Shown: positions 46,559-55,576 of the stretch, piece after piece | Layout: each line of letters begins with the position of its first letter | Numbering within the stretch: the first letter of the stretch is position 1 | NCBI GenBank assembly: GCA_021816935.1 | Contig: JAKAWR010000001.1 | Coordinates: 248,001-312,000 of the forward strand | From: Actinomycetes bacterium | GTDB lineage: Bacteria > Actinomycetota > Acidimicrobiia > Acidimicrobiales > JAMCPL01 | DNA length: 64,000 nt | Reading direction: 5' to 3' | Program-made: the position numbers and the translations under genes | Notes under the pieces: model-generated | Databases searched by the model: none | What the model was told of the DNA's origin: nothing | What the model saw: the letters and a program-made list of their open reading frames with translations, nothing else

Positions 46559-47392
46559 TTATTCGCTGGGCCTCTTTGCGCTCTTGCCGCTCTGAGGTCC
46601 GGCTTTGCGGCGCACCTTCGGCGGTGTGTAGCGCTTGGACGCAGCAGGAGTCTCGCGTGATACGGGCGCCGGAGCCGAGTCGTTCGTACGGCCTCTGCCG
46701 AATAGCCAGCGCCGGCCTGTCCCCCCTTCACCGCCTCTTCGTTCTCCGCTGCCGGCCTTGGTGGCATTGCCGGAGCTCCGAGACCCCGACGCCTGCCTCA
46801 GCGGCATACCAAGCGCCTTCTCTGCCTCCCTCTGGAGCTTCATCGTCCTCCAGATCAGCCAGCCGCCGAACACGAAAAACGGGATGGCAAGCAGCAGCGT
46901 TAACCCTCCGAATGCGAAACCGGCGAAAAGTGCGGCGAATGCCAGCAACGCCCGCCGCCTGATCCAGGCGCCTGCAAAGATGACGCCGGCAAGAACGAGC
47001 CCTACAGTCAGGTAGATTGCAACCTCGCTGACGTCAGTGCGGTTCTTGCCGTGCGTTACCGGATGGACAAGGTACGGGATGGTGATCGACAGCCACACAA
47101 TGGCAGCTAATGCAGCCACCAGGAAGCCGTAACGCCGTTCCCGGTCCTCGAGGGTGTTGACCACGCGCCGGACCGTCTTGGCATCGAGGGGTTGGCGCCC
47201 GGAAGCGCCGGCTGGACCCGAACCGTTCGCGCCGGTCACCTTCCCGGCGCCTGCCGGCTTGCCGTGGCGAGCCGGTTCACCACCGCTCACGGGCTCGCTG
47301 CTGCGGCCAGCCTTGCCTTGCCCGGCTGGATCCTCCTCGCCGTTACTCTCGCCCCTGACTCGGCCATTGGTGCCGTTCCTTGCCTCGAACAC
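46559..47392 (-). CDS. Hypothetical membrane protein
   Basis: Central TM segments flanked by low-complexity basic regions. Confidence 0.6.
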   Translation of the reverse strand: MFEARNGTNGRVRGESNGEEDPAGQGKAGRSSEPVSGGEPARHGKPAGAGKVTGANGSGPAGASGRQPLDAKTVRRVVNTLEDRERRYGFLVAALAAIVWLSITIPYLVHPVTHGKNRTDVSEVAIYLTVGLVLAGVIFAGAWIRRRALLAFAALFAGFAFGGLTLLLAIPFFVFGGWLIWRTMKLQREAEKALGMPLRQASGSRSSGNATKAGSGERRGGEGGTGRRWLFGRGRTNDSAPAPVSRETPAASKRYTPPKVRRKAGPQSGKSAKRPSE

Positions 47393-47405
47393 TCCCCGAG
47401 CCTAG

Positions 47406-47610
47406 TGCACCGTCTCACAAATAACCATGCGATCTCGCCAGCCAGATGACGCCGCTGGCTGTGTCCTCGTCCTCGACGTACTCCCTGGTACGCGCATACA
47501 ATGTGCTTCGCCATGCCTGTCCCGCAACAGTCCACCGGACTGTTGCGCATCCTTGCCAGGCAGCGCCCCTGACTTGCCGATTATCATCACGCTATTTATG
47601 AGACGGTACA
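47406..47610 (-). mobile_element. MITE-like element copy 3 (205 bp, diverged)
   Basis: TIRs TGYACCGTCTCAYAAATA; CTAG direct repeats at 47402-47405 and 47611-47614; core homologous to copies 1 and 2. Confidence 0.8.
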
Positions 47611-47728
47611 CTAGCACCGGCCACTTCGCACCCGGCCTAGCCCTTCGGCTGAACCAAGCCCAGCCTCCCCCACGCCGGAGATTTGATAGGCTTCTCCGGG
47701 ACAGAGAGGCCACCAGGGGGCCTCCCTC

Positions 47729-47802
47729 GGGCGCTTAGCTCAGACGGATAGAGCGCAGCCTTCACACGGCTGAGGTCGGAGGTTCAAGTCCTCTAGCGCC
47801 CA
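47729..47802 (+). tRNA. tRNA-Val (anticodon CAC)
   Basis: GGGCGCT...AGCGCCC acceptor, CAGCC-TTCACAC-GGCTG anticodon arm, T-loop TTCAAGT; no encoded CCA. Confidence 0.95.
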
Positions 47803-47980
47803 CGCATTCGACCGAGCGCGGCTGTCGGAGTTCCTATAGGCTTGATGGAGGCCGGACGACATGATGGCGGAGGCCGGGCTCGCCTCGGAGAAGGGCAATG
47901 TCTTACGAGACCGCAGAGTCCCGCTGCCATCGGTAAGCGGACCAATCCAAAGAGAATCGGCCCGCCGGAAGCGGAAACAT

Positions 47981-48008
47981 AAGCAAGAAGCAAGAAGCAA
48001 GAAGCAAG
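47981..48008 (+). repeat. Tandem heptamer (AAGCAAG)x4
   Basis: aagcaagaagcaagaagcaagaagcaag immediately before the RBS/ATG at 48016. Confidence 0.9.
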
Positions 48009-48015
48009 AAGGTAC

Positions 48016-48465
48016 ATGATGCCACTAACTGGAGAGTACGAACCGTCGCCGTCGGCCTGGGTTGCGGGTCAGGTCGCCGAGTATGAAGGCTCCGGCGGCA
48101 CCCGGGGCAATACGCTTCGCGACACCGGCCTGCCAATTGTCATCGTGACGACCCGCGGCGCCAAGTCAGGCAAGATCCGTAAGTTCGGGCTTATGCGCGT
48201 CGAGCACAACGGCGAATACGCCCTGATTGCCTCGAAGGGCGGCGCTCCCGAGAACCCCAGCTGGTATCACAACATCATGGCCGACCCGACTGCCCTCATG
48301 GTCCAGGATGGCCCGCAGCCGTTCGACGCTACAGCACGTGAGGTGATCGGCGACGAGAGGGCTGAGTGGTGGGCACGCGCCGTCGATGCCTTCCCACCGT
48401 ACGCCGAGTACCAGCAAAAGACCGTGCGAGACATTCCCATCCTTGTCGCCCGGCCCGCACGGTAG
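48016..48465 (+). CDS. Deazaflavin (F420)-dependent nitroreductase-like (DDN family)
   Basis: LPIVIVTTRGAKSGKIRKFGLMRVEHNGEYALIASKGGAPENPSWYHNIMADP. Confidence 0.88.
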   Translation: MMPLTGEYEPSPSAWVAGQVAEYEGSGGTRGNTLRDTGLPIVIVTTRGAKSGKIRKFGLMRVEHNGEYALIASKGGAPENPSWYHNIMADPTALMVQDGPQPFDATAREVIGDERAEWWARAVDAFPPYAEYQQKTVRDIPILVARPAR

Positions 48466-48512
48466 ACTCTGACCACGACCGGAACCTCCCCCTGTATCGT
48501 CTCCCGTCGCGG

Positions 48513-48938
48513 TCAGCGGGCTCTTGCGAAGCGCCGGACGGCCTCGAGTAACTCAGCCGCTTTCTCGGTCGCGACATTGCCGTCACCCGAGGCCAGTGCC
48601 CCGGCAACGCAGTGGTTTACATGGTCCTCCAGTATCAGCAAGGCCACCGCTTCGAGGGCCGTCGATACTGCCGATACCTGCGTCAGTATGTCGATGCAAT
48701 AACGGTCATCCGCGATCATTTTCTCGATGCCGCGGACCTGGCCCTCGATGCGGTGCATGCGCCTCGAAAGTGCGTCCTTGTCGCCCTCGGCAATGTAACC
48801 GTGAACCGGGTGGTCCCCGTGTACCGGCTTTCGCCAAACCGGGTCTCCGTGATCAGGCCCTGTATCGCTACCCGCTGTACCCGCAACATCCTCCCCAGGG
48901 CCATAACCCGGGCCATGTACTCGCCGGTCCCTCGTCAC
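48513..48938 (-). CDS. csoR: CsoR-family metal-responsive repressor
   Basis: RRMHRIEGQVRGIEKMIADDRYCIDILTQVSAVSTALEAVALLILEDHVNHCV. Confidence 0.9.
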   Translation of the reverse strand: MTRDRRVHGPGYGPGEDVAGTAGSDTGPDHGDPVWRKPVHGDHPVHGYIAEGDKDALSRRMHRIEGQVRGIEKMIADDRYCIDILTQVSAVSTALEAVALLILEDHVNHCVAGALASGDGNVATEKAAELLEAVRRFARAR

Positions 48939-51172
48939 GGCGTCAACCTTACCGTTTGGAACCGCCGCAGCCTGAGAGAGTTAGATACGACGAAAACGCT
49001 CGAGAAAGCCATCGCGGCAGCGGCGATCACCGGGTTGACGATACCGGCTACGGCAAGCGGGATGGCTGCGACATTGTATGCAAATGCCCAGAAGAGGTTG
49101 CCCTTGATTGTTGCCAGGGTCCGCCGGGCAAGCCGGATGGCATCCGCGGCCATCCGCAGGTCGCCTGACACCAGGGTCAGGTCCGATGCCTCGATAGCCA
49201 CGTCGGTGCCCGTCCCGATGGACAGCCCCAGATCCGCCTGCGCCAGCGCCGGAGCATCGTTGATCCCGTCGCCTACCATGGCTACCACCTCGCCCGCCTC
49301 CTGCAAGCGACGCACCTCGTCCGCCTTGCCGCCGGGCAGGACGCCGGCAAGCACCCGCTCGATGCCGGCTTCAGCAGCGACGGCCGCCGCGACCCGTTCG
49401 TTGTCACCTGTGAGAAGAACGGGCGTAAGCCCGAGAGCACGCAGCTCCGAGACCGCCTCCCGACTCGTCGGCTTGAGCTTGTCAGTCAGAGCCACCAGAC
49501 CCAGCACCTCACCATCGCAAACCGCTCCAACCACGGTCCTCCCCATTGCCTCCAGATGCCGGACTTCCTCCACGAGGCCCCCGGCGTGGCCGACTACCTG
49601 CCCGGTAAGCAACGAAGGTCGCCCGACCAGCACCACGTGGCCTTCTACCACAGCTTCCACCCCGATGCCGGCTCGGTTCTTGAACCCCTCCGCGGAGAGG
49701 AGCGGCCCGAGCCGCTCTCGACCGTAATCCGCAATGGCCCGGGCTATCGGGTGTTCGCTCGCGTCCTCTGTGGCGGCTACGAGAGCGAGAAGGCGCTCCT
49801 GGTTCACGCCGGCGACGGGAACAAGAGCCGCAACCTCCATCTTTCCCTCCGTCAGAGTGCCCGTCTTGTCGAGCACCACCGTCGTCACCTTGCGGGTCTG
49901 CTCCAGGGCCTGCGGGCCCTTGATGACGATACCCAGCTGTGCGCCTCGCCCGGTACCCACCATGAGGGCGGTAGGCGTCGCAAGCCCGAGCGCGCAAGGG
50001 CAGGCGATCACCACGACCGCCACCGCCACCGTGAATGCCGTCGCGGTCCCCGATCCCGAAAACGTCAGCCACCCTGCAAGGCTGAGCAACGAAACGGCAA
50101 TGACAACCGGTACGAAAACTGCCGATACCCGGTCGGCCAGGCGCTGCACCTGCGCCTTGCCGGCCTGAGCCTGGCCGACGAGCCTTGCGATCTGGGCAAG
50201 AGTAGTCTCCGAGCCCACCCTTATTGCCCGGACCACCAGGCGGCCGCTCGCGTTCACCGCACCACCGGCTACCTCGTCCCCCGGTACGATATCGACCGGC
50301 ACGGACTCGCCTGTCAGCATCGACTCGTCCACCGCCGATGACCCCGTCTCGACGATCCCGTCTGTTGCTACTTTCTCGCCGGGCCGTACGACGAACAGGT
50401 CGCCGACCTGGAGTCTATCGATCGGCACCAGCACCTCCTCTCCGTCGCGGACCACTCGAGCCTCCTTCGCCCCCAACTCGAGAAGCGCTCGCACGGCCTC
50501 TCCCGAGCGCCGCTTCGCCCGGGCCTCGAAGTAACGCCCGAGCAGGATCAGCGCGGTGATCAGCGTAGCCGTGTCGAAGTACACACCCTCCTTCAACCCC
50601 GCAAGCAGCACCACGGTCGACCAGATCCAGGCTGCCAGTGTTCCCAGCGATATCAGCGTGTCCATGGTCGCAATCCGGTGCCGAGCGTTCAGCGCCGCTG
50701 CCCGGTGGAAGGGCCAGCCTGCGTATGCCACCACAGGCGTGGCCAGCGCAAGCGAGACCCATTCCCAGCCGGAGAAGCGAGCCGGCACCACCCATGCCCA
50801 GAGTGCCACCGGCACGGAGGCAGCTACCGCCATCGCCAAGCGCGTCCGGTACTCCCTCGCCGGGTCCTCATCGCCTGGAGTATCATCGGGAACGGCCGCC
50901 CCGTAACCGATCCGTTTCACCGCTCCGATCAGGTCATCTACCGACACCCGGCAGGCGTCGAAGGATACCGCCGCCTGCTCGCCGGCAAAGTTGACCGTCG
51001 CAGCTACGCCGTCCAGCTTGTTCAGGCTTTTCTCGATGCGGACCGCGCACGTTGCGCATGTCATGCCCGAGATCGCAAGGTCGACATGGGCCGCCTCCGG
51101 CGCTGTCGGGTCGCTTGCCGCATAACCCGGCACTGCCCGGTCGGGCCTCTCTACGGGCTTGACCGCTGCCAT
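48935..51172 (-). CDS. copA: Copper-translocating P-type ATPase
   Basis: HMA motif GMTCATC, CPC motif VVIACPCALGLATPTA, DKTGTLTEGK, MVGDGINDAPAL. Confidence 0.95.
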   Translation of the reverse strand: MAAVKPVERPDRAVPGYAASDPTAPEAAHVDLAISGMTCATCAVRIEKSLNKLDGVAATVNFAGEQAAVSFDACRVSVDDLIGAVKRIGYGAAVPDDTPGDEDPAREYRTRLAMAVAASVPVALWAWVVPARFSGWEWVSLALATPVVAYAGWPFHRAAALNARHRIATMDTLISLGTLAAWIWSTVVLLAGLKEGVYFDTATLITALILLGRYFEARAKRRSGEAVRALLELGAKEARVVRDGEEVLVPIDRLQVGDLFVVRPGEKVATDGIVETGSSAVDESMLTGESVPVDIVPGDEVAGGAVNASGRLVVRAIRVGSETTLAQIARLVGQAQAGKAQVQRLADRVSAVFVPVVIAVSLLSLAGWLTFSGSGTATAFTVAVAVVVIACPCALGLATPTALMVGTGRGAQLGIVIKGPQALEQTRKVTTVVLDKTGTLTEGKMEVAALVPVAGVNQERLLALVAATEDASEHPIARAIADYGRERLGPLLSAEGFKNRAGIGVEAVVEGHVVLVGRPSLLTGQVVGHAGGLVEEVRHLEAMGRTVVGAVCDGEVLGLVALTDKLKPTSREAVSELRALGLTPVLLTGDNERVAAAVAAEAGIERVLAGVLPGGKADEVRRLQEAGEVVAMVGDGINDAPALAQADLGLSIGTGTDVAIEASDLTLVSGDLRMAADAIRLARRTLATIKGNLFWAFAYNVAAIPLAVAGIVNPVIAAAAMAFSSVFVVSNSLRLRRFQTVRLTP

Positions 51173-51375
51173 CGCACAGCCTCGTAGCCCGCTTCCAGGA
51201 TCGCGGCCCGCAGTGCGGAATCGTCAAGAGCCTCACCGACCACCTCGACAAGTTTCGTCCCCAGGTCTACCTCCACCTCGGCGACTCCTGATACCCGACT
51301 CACTTCGGTTGTGATGGCGTGCTTGCAGTGGTCACACGTCATTCCGGGCACGCTATAGGTAAGAGCCTGGCTCAT
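51151..51375 (-). CDS. copZ: Copper chaperone (HMA domain)
   Basis: MSQALTYSVPGMTCDHCKHAITTEVSRVSGV...; 74 aa; overlaps copA start. Confidence 0.9.
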   Translation of the reverse strand: MSQALTYSVPGMTCDHCKHAITTEVSRVSGVAEVEVDLGTKLVEVVGEALDDSALRAAILEAGYEAVRWQRSSP

Positions 51376-51416
51376 CGTCACTCCTCTCTCGGATTCAGGG
51401 GACATCTCTTCAGCAC

Positions 51417-51431
51417 TACCCCCATGGGGTA
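51417..51431. promoter_or_regulatory. CsoR-type operator 1
   Basis: TACCCC-CAT-GGGGTA palindrome upstream of copZ. Confidence 0.75.
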
Positions 51432-51439
51432 TATTGCCC

Positions 51440-51445
51440 ATTATA
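51440..51445 (-). promoter_or_regulatory. -10 element of copZ-copA-csoR promoter
   Basis: TATAAT on minus strand between the two operators. Confidence 0.55.
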
Positions 51446-51452
51446 GCACTGA

Positions 51453-51467
51453 TACCCCGGAGGGGTA
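51453..51467. promoter_or_regulatory. CsoR-type operator 2
   Basis: TACCCC-GGA-GGGGTA palindrome, 36 bp from operator 1. Confidence 0.75.
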
Positions 51468-51674
51468 CTGTCGCAGGTGACGCCGAGTATGGGACCAAGG
51501 GCTATGCCCGCACGGTGAGCCCTCGATACGCCAGGGCACCCTCCGTGCAATCCGGGCGGCCATGTTATTATGTCGCTATGTTTGGGACTGAGTGTGCCTG
51601 GTAGACCTGATCGTGCGACGTATGACGTCACCGCCGGACCGAAGCTGGCACCTCGAGACACGGCTGGGGCGGGA

Positions 51675-53252
51675 ATGCACGACCGGCAACCGGGGAACGG
51701 GCAGCCGGCTCCCGATGGTGCCGCCAATACTCGTCGGCGGCGCCCACGGCTACTGGTCCTCGTGGTTGCCTATATGGCGGAGACGACCATCGAGTCCGTG
51801 CTCAAGCGGATCCCTCGGGACATCCTCAGCCGGTTCGAGATCGAGGTTCTTGTCGTAGACGACGGCTCCCACGATGCCACCTTCGCTCGCGCTACCCGGC
51901 TGCACGGAAGCGGCGAGGGGGCGCTCCTGCCCACGACCGTTCTGCGCAACCCGACCAATCAGGGCTACGGCGGCAACCAGAAGATCGGCATGCACTATGC
52001 CATCGCCAACCACTTCGATTTCCTCGTCCTTCTGCACGGGGATGGCCAGTACGCACCGGAGCGGATGGGCGATCTCCTCGAACCCCTGGTGGCTGGCTCG
52101 GCCGATGCCGTCATAGGATCACGGATGCTCGATCGAGGCGGGGCACGTTCGGGAGGCATGCCGCTGTACAAGTTTGCCGGCAACCGCATCCTCACCAGTT
52201 TCCAGAACCGCGTCCTCGGCACGAGCCTGAGCGAGTTCCACTCCGGTTACCGGGCCTATTCGGTGGGTGCGCTCTCCGATGTGCCGTTCTCGCTCGACAC
52301 CGACGATTTCCATTTCGACACGGAGATCCTCGTCCAGTTCTTCCTCTGGGGAAAGCGGGTTGCCGAAGTGGGGATCCCCACGTACTATGGCGACGAGATC
52401 TGTTACGTCAACGGCCTGCGCTATGCAAAAGACGTGGTGATCGCCTCGGCCAAGGGCGCCCTGCAGCGTTTCGGCATCTTCTACGATCCCAAGTACGATG
52501 CCTCCGGCCTGCACGGCGAGCCGATCTACGAATCGAAACTGGACTTCGAGAGCCCCCAGTCGATAGTGGCGTCGTTCGTGCTACCGGGCGAGCGCGTGGC
52601 AGACCTCGGGTGCGGCCCGGGCGATTTTGCGAACGGCCTCAGGGACCGCGGGTGCTACGTGATCGGCGTCGACAGCTTCGCCCAAGATGCCTCGCTTTTC
52701 GACCGGTTCATCCTGGCCGACCTGGACAGCGATCCCCTGGCCGTCAATCCCTCCTCATTCGACGCCGTGCTCATGCTCGACATTCTCGAACACCTATCCT
52801 CGCCGGAGAAGTTCCTTGCTGCTCTGCGTGAGGCGATCTGGGCAGGCAGCCCTCCCGGGCCGAAGATCTTCGCCTCGACGGGAAACGTCGCATTCCTCCC
52901 GCTACGCATGTCGCTGCTCTCAGGCGAGTTCAACTACGGGCTCCGCGGCATCCTCGACCTCAGTCACAAGCGGCTGTTCACGAAGCGAACGTTCCTCCGG
53001 CTCATCCGCCAGGCCGGCTACGTTGTCGACAGCATCCAGGGCATCCCACCACCGCTACCGATGGTGGGCGGAACGAGCGGCGCGGCGCGAGCACTTTTCC
53101 GGGTGACCGCCTTCCTTGCTCACCGCATGCCATCGCTCTTCGCATACCAGTTCCTGGTGACGGCGCATGTGAGCCCCCAACTCGGCTGGCTCGTCGCCGA
53201 GGCGACCTCCGAAGCAGCGCGAATAACTGCAACTGACCACCTGGAGACGTGA
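51675..53252 (+). CDS. Bifunctional GT2 glycosyltransferase / class I SAM methyltransferase
   Basis: N-terminal LLVLVVAYMAETTIESVLKRIP...VVDDGSHD...HGDGQYAPE; C-terminal VADLGCGPGDFANGLRDRGCYVIGVD...LMLDILEHLSSPEKFL. Confidence 0.88.
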   Translation: MHDRQPGNGQPAPDGAANTRRRRPRLLVLVVAYMAETTIESVLKRIPRDILSRFEIEVLVVDDGSHDATFARATRLHGSGEGALLPTTVLRNPTNQGYGGNQKIGMHYAIANHFDFLVLLHGDGQYAPERMGDLLEPLVAGSADAVIGSRMLDRGGARSGGMPLYKFAGNRILTSFQNRVLGTSLSEFHSGYRAYSVGALSDVPFSLDTDDFHFDTEILVQFFLWGKRVAEVGIPTYYGDEICYVNGLRYAKDVVIASAKGALQRFGIFYDPKYDASGLHGEPIYESKLDFESPQSIVASFVLPGERVADLGCGPGDFANGLRDRGCYVIGVDSFAQDASLFDRFILADLDSDPLAVNPSSFDAVLMLDILEHLSSPEKFLAALREAIWAGSPPGPKIFASTGNVAFLPLRMSLLSGEFNYGLRGILDLSHKRLFTKRTFLRLIRQAGYVVDSIQGIPPPLPMVGGTSGAARALFRVTAFLAHRMPSLFAYQFLVTAHVSPQLGWLVAEATSEAARITATDHLET

Positions 53253-53277
53253 TCGTGGGTGCGGGGCGCAGCCACCA

Positions 53278-55317
53278 TCATCGGCTTCGCCTGCCGCCCG
53301 TAGGCGGCAAGGCCGCATTTCGTAACACAGCCTCCGTAACGTACCATGAGGCCATGTCCCAGAATACGCCCCCTGCATCGTCAGTGCCGAACGTCACGCC
53401 CCCGAGCCACTTGGCCGTCACGACCATCCGAGGTTCTCGGAACAGCGGGAGGCTTGGAAGATCCTGCCACAGGAGGGAGTCGATTTGGGAAAGTGTCGTA
53501 TTAGCACTGGCCGGGTTCAACTCCGATGCCACCTGCCCGAACAGCAAGTCCACGTTGGGATCGTAGAATCCGTTCCAGTCGGCCCCAGCGGTACCGTAGG
53601 GAGGCAATGGGGCCGGTCGACCCTGAACCGCCGTCCTCCCCCCTCCGACACCAGGCCTCACGGCTGCGGGCGTGTAAAGTTGTTCGGCCTGCGTCGGGAA
53701 GGGGCTCTGTGACGCCGGCATCAGCGCGAGATCGTAGCTTCCGCCGGCCAGTATCGTGCCCACAAGCGTGACCGGATCCACGGGAACCGTCTGCACATTG
53801 AACCCCGCGTCAAAGAGCTCAGCAACTATGGCTCCCGCGGCACGGCAAGCCCACCGATCAGCCGAGTCCCACGCCAGGCGAAGTGTCACGGGAGCGGCAC
53901 CGCTGAACCAGAGTCCTCTGCCGCCGTCACCGGGCATCTCGTGCAGGCGCAGGCCTGCAGCTTCCAGGTACGAACGGGCTACTCCTGGCGAGGGGCTGGC
54001 GAACGCATCAGGCGCCCGCGGTAGCACCGATCCCACGCTTGCAGGGACGTAGTGATCGTAGGTTGCAGGGGCCGCCAGAACCGAACCCGTCGCCGCCTCT
54101 GCGACTGCCGCCCGATCGATGTAACGGCCGATCCCATCTCGCACCGACAGATCGGTCGTCAACGCGCTCCCCGTCGTGTTGAACAGCAGTTGCATCTCCG
54201 TCGAACCCGTGCCGATCGCGAAGTCCAACCGCGGGTTCCCTGCGGCCCGTAACAGCGACTCCTCACCGAAGCTGGCCAGGTACGCGAGCCCGAATGATCC
54301 GGCGCCGATCGCTGCCCCACCCCCCGCTGCTCCCGCCGGGAGAAACACGATTTCCCGGATCGACGGCCGCTGTCCCCACCAGCGCGGGTTCGTTGAGAGC
54401 GTAACTTCGCGCCCCGGAACGAACGATGTGACTTCGTAGGGCCCAGCCGACAGCGCCGGTACCGTATAGCCGCCTGAGGCAGGGCGGATCTTGCCCGGCT
54501 TCCCGGCCGCGCCCACTGCAGGCGGCGGGGACATGTAGGCAAAGAGCGACTCCCAGTCCGAATAGGGCTCTGCGAACACGACTGTCACGCTGCCCGCTCC
54601 CGGACCCGCGCTGATCGACGCTATATCGTCGTAGCCGTTGATCGGTCCTGGCGTAGCGCCGGGAACCGATGTATGGGTCGTGCCTGCGCTGGCCCGAGCG
54701 GACGCTGCCGGCAGCACCGGCAAGCCGGTCGCATCCTTCTCCTCCTGCCACATGGAGACAAAGTCCTCAACAGTGAGCCTAGAGCCGTCCGACCAAACGG
54801 CCCCGGGGTTGATCTGGTAGACGGCAGTCTGCGGGCTGACGTGAACAAGGGTCGCACTCGTAGCGACAAGGGTATCGAGCTGGGGCGTTCCTGGCGGAAC
54901 GATCACGAATGGCGAGGGCAATACGAGTGAATCGACAGCGCGCGTTACGGTATTGTCACCTCCCGGTTGGTACGGGTCGAGAGTACCGGGAATCTCGCTC
55001 ACCCCGACCGTGAGCTTGGCATCCTTCGACGTAACCAACCGTACGGCCTGCGTCGTAGGCGGCACTCGAGGACTACGCGACCCAACCGGCCGCGACTGTG
55101 TGCACCCCCCCAGCCCCGCTAGTAGCGCCGCCATCGGCAAAGCCACGATCCCCGCGGCAGCAAGACTGCGGCAACCCCGCCTCAATTCCAAACCTGAAGA
55201 TCTCTGCGTTCCCACCTTCTGCCGTGTTCGGAGCGCTGAGGCTCTAGCCCCGGCTTTGCCCCTATCTTCCTCTCGGACGTCCACCGGACGTCCTCGCACC
55301 GGACGCCGTCTCGCCAT
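53278..55317 (-). CDS. ABC transporter substrate-binding lipoprotein (SBP_bac_5-like)
   Basis: Lipobox-like MAALLAGLGGCTQS; KLTVGVSEIPGTLDPYQPGGDN; true start probably downstream of 55317. Confidence 0.75.
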   Translation of the reverse strand: MARRRPVRGRPVDVREEDRGKAGARASALRTRQKVGTQRSSGLELRRGCRSLAAAGIVALPMAALLAGLGGCTQSRPVGSRSPRVPPTTQAVRLVTSKDAKLTVGVSEIPGTLDPYQPGGDNTVTRAVDSLVLPSPFVIVPPGTPQLDTLVATSATLVHVSPQTAVYQINPGAVWSDGSRLTVEDFVSMWQEEKDATGLPVLPAASARASAGTTHTSVPGATPGPINGYDDIASISAGPGAGSVTVVFAEPYSDWESLFAYMSPPPAVGAAGKPGKIRPASGGYTVPALSAGPYEVTSFVPGREVTLSTNPRWWGQRPSIREIVFLPAGAAGGGAAIGAGSFGLAYLASFGEESLLRAAGNPRLDFAIGTGSTEMQLLFNTTGSALTTDLSVRDGIGRYIDRAAVAEAATGSVLAAPATYDHYVPASVGSVLPRAPDAFASPSPGVARSYLEAAGLRLHEMPGDGGRGLWFSGAAPVTLRLAWDSADRWACRAAGAIVAELFDAGFNVQTVPVDPVTLVGTILAGGSYDLALMPASQSPFPTQAEQLYTPAAVRPGVGGGRTAVQGRPAPLPPYGTAGADWNGFYDPNVDLLFGQVASELNPASANTTLSQIDSLLWQDLPSLPLFREPRMVVTAKWLGGVTFGTDDAGGVFWDMASWYVTEAVLRNAALPPTGGRRSR

Positions 55318-55528
55318 CGGGAATCCACTCCACCTCCTCTACCGAATCGCCCTTCCCGCACCAGCGGCAGGCGACCTCGATCACACTGCGATCAAGTACC
55401 GCGTCCTCCTCGATATGAAGTTCCCCACCGAGATCGTAATGATAAAACGAGCGAATCGTCGTGGTGGCCGTGACATCAAAGCGGGTCAGGTTCCCACAGT
55501 CGGAACAGCGGTATCGTTTGGCAGTCAT
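55262..55528 (-). CDS. Small zinc-ribbon hypothetical protein
   Basis: MTAKRYRCSDCGNLTRFDV...VACRWCGKGDSV. Confidence 0.65.
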   Translation of the reverse strand: MTAKRYRCSDCGNLTRFDVTATTTIRSFYHYDLGGELHIEEDAVLDRSVIEVACRWCGKGDSVEEVEWIPDGETASGARTSGGRPRGR

Positions 55529-55576
55529 GCACCGGTCAATCTATCAGCCGACCAGCCGTCCGGCCAGGCGCCGCTC

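Noticed and set aside
47981-48008. CRISPR-like array
   Set aside because: Seven-bp tandem units without spacers; no cas genes. No CRISPR array noticed elsewhere.
53278-55317. Complete ABC importer operon
   Set aside because: Only a substrate-binding protein is present; no permease or ATPase genes adjacent in this window.
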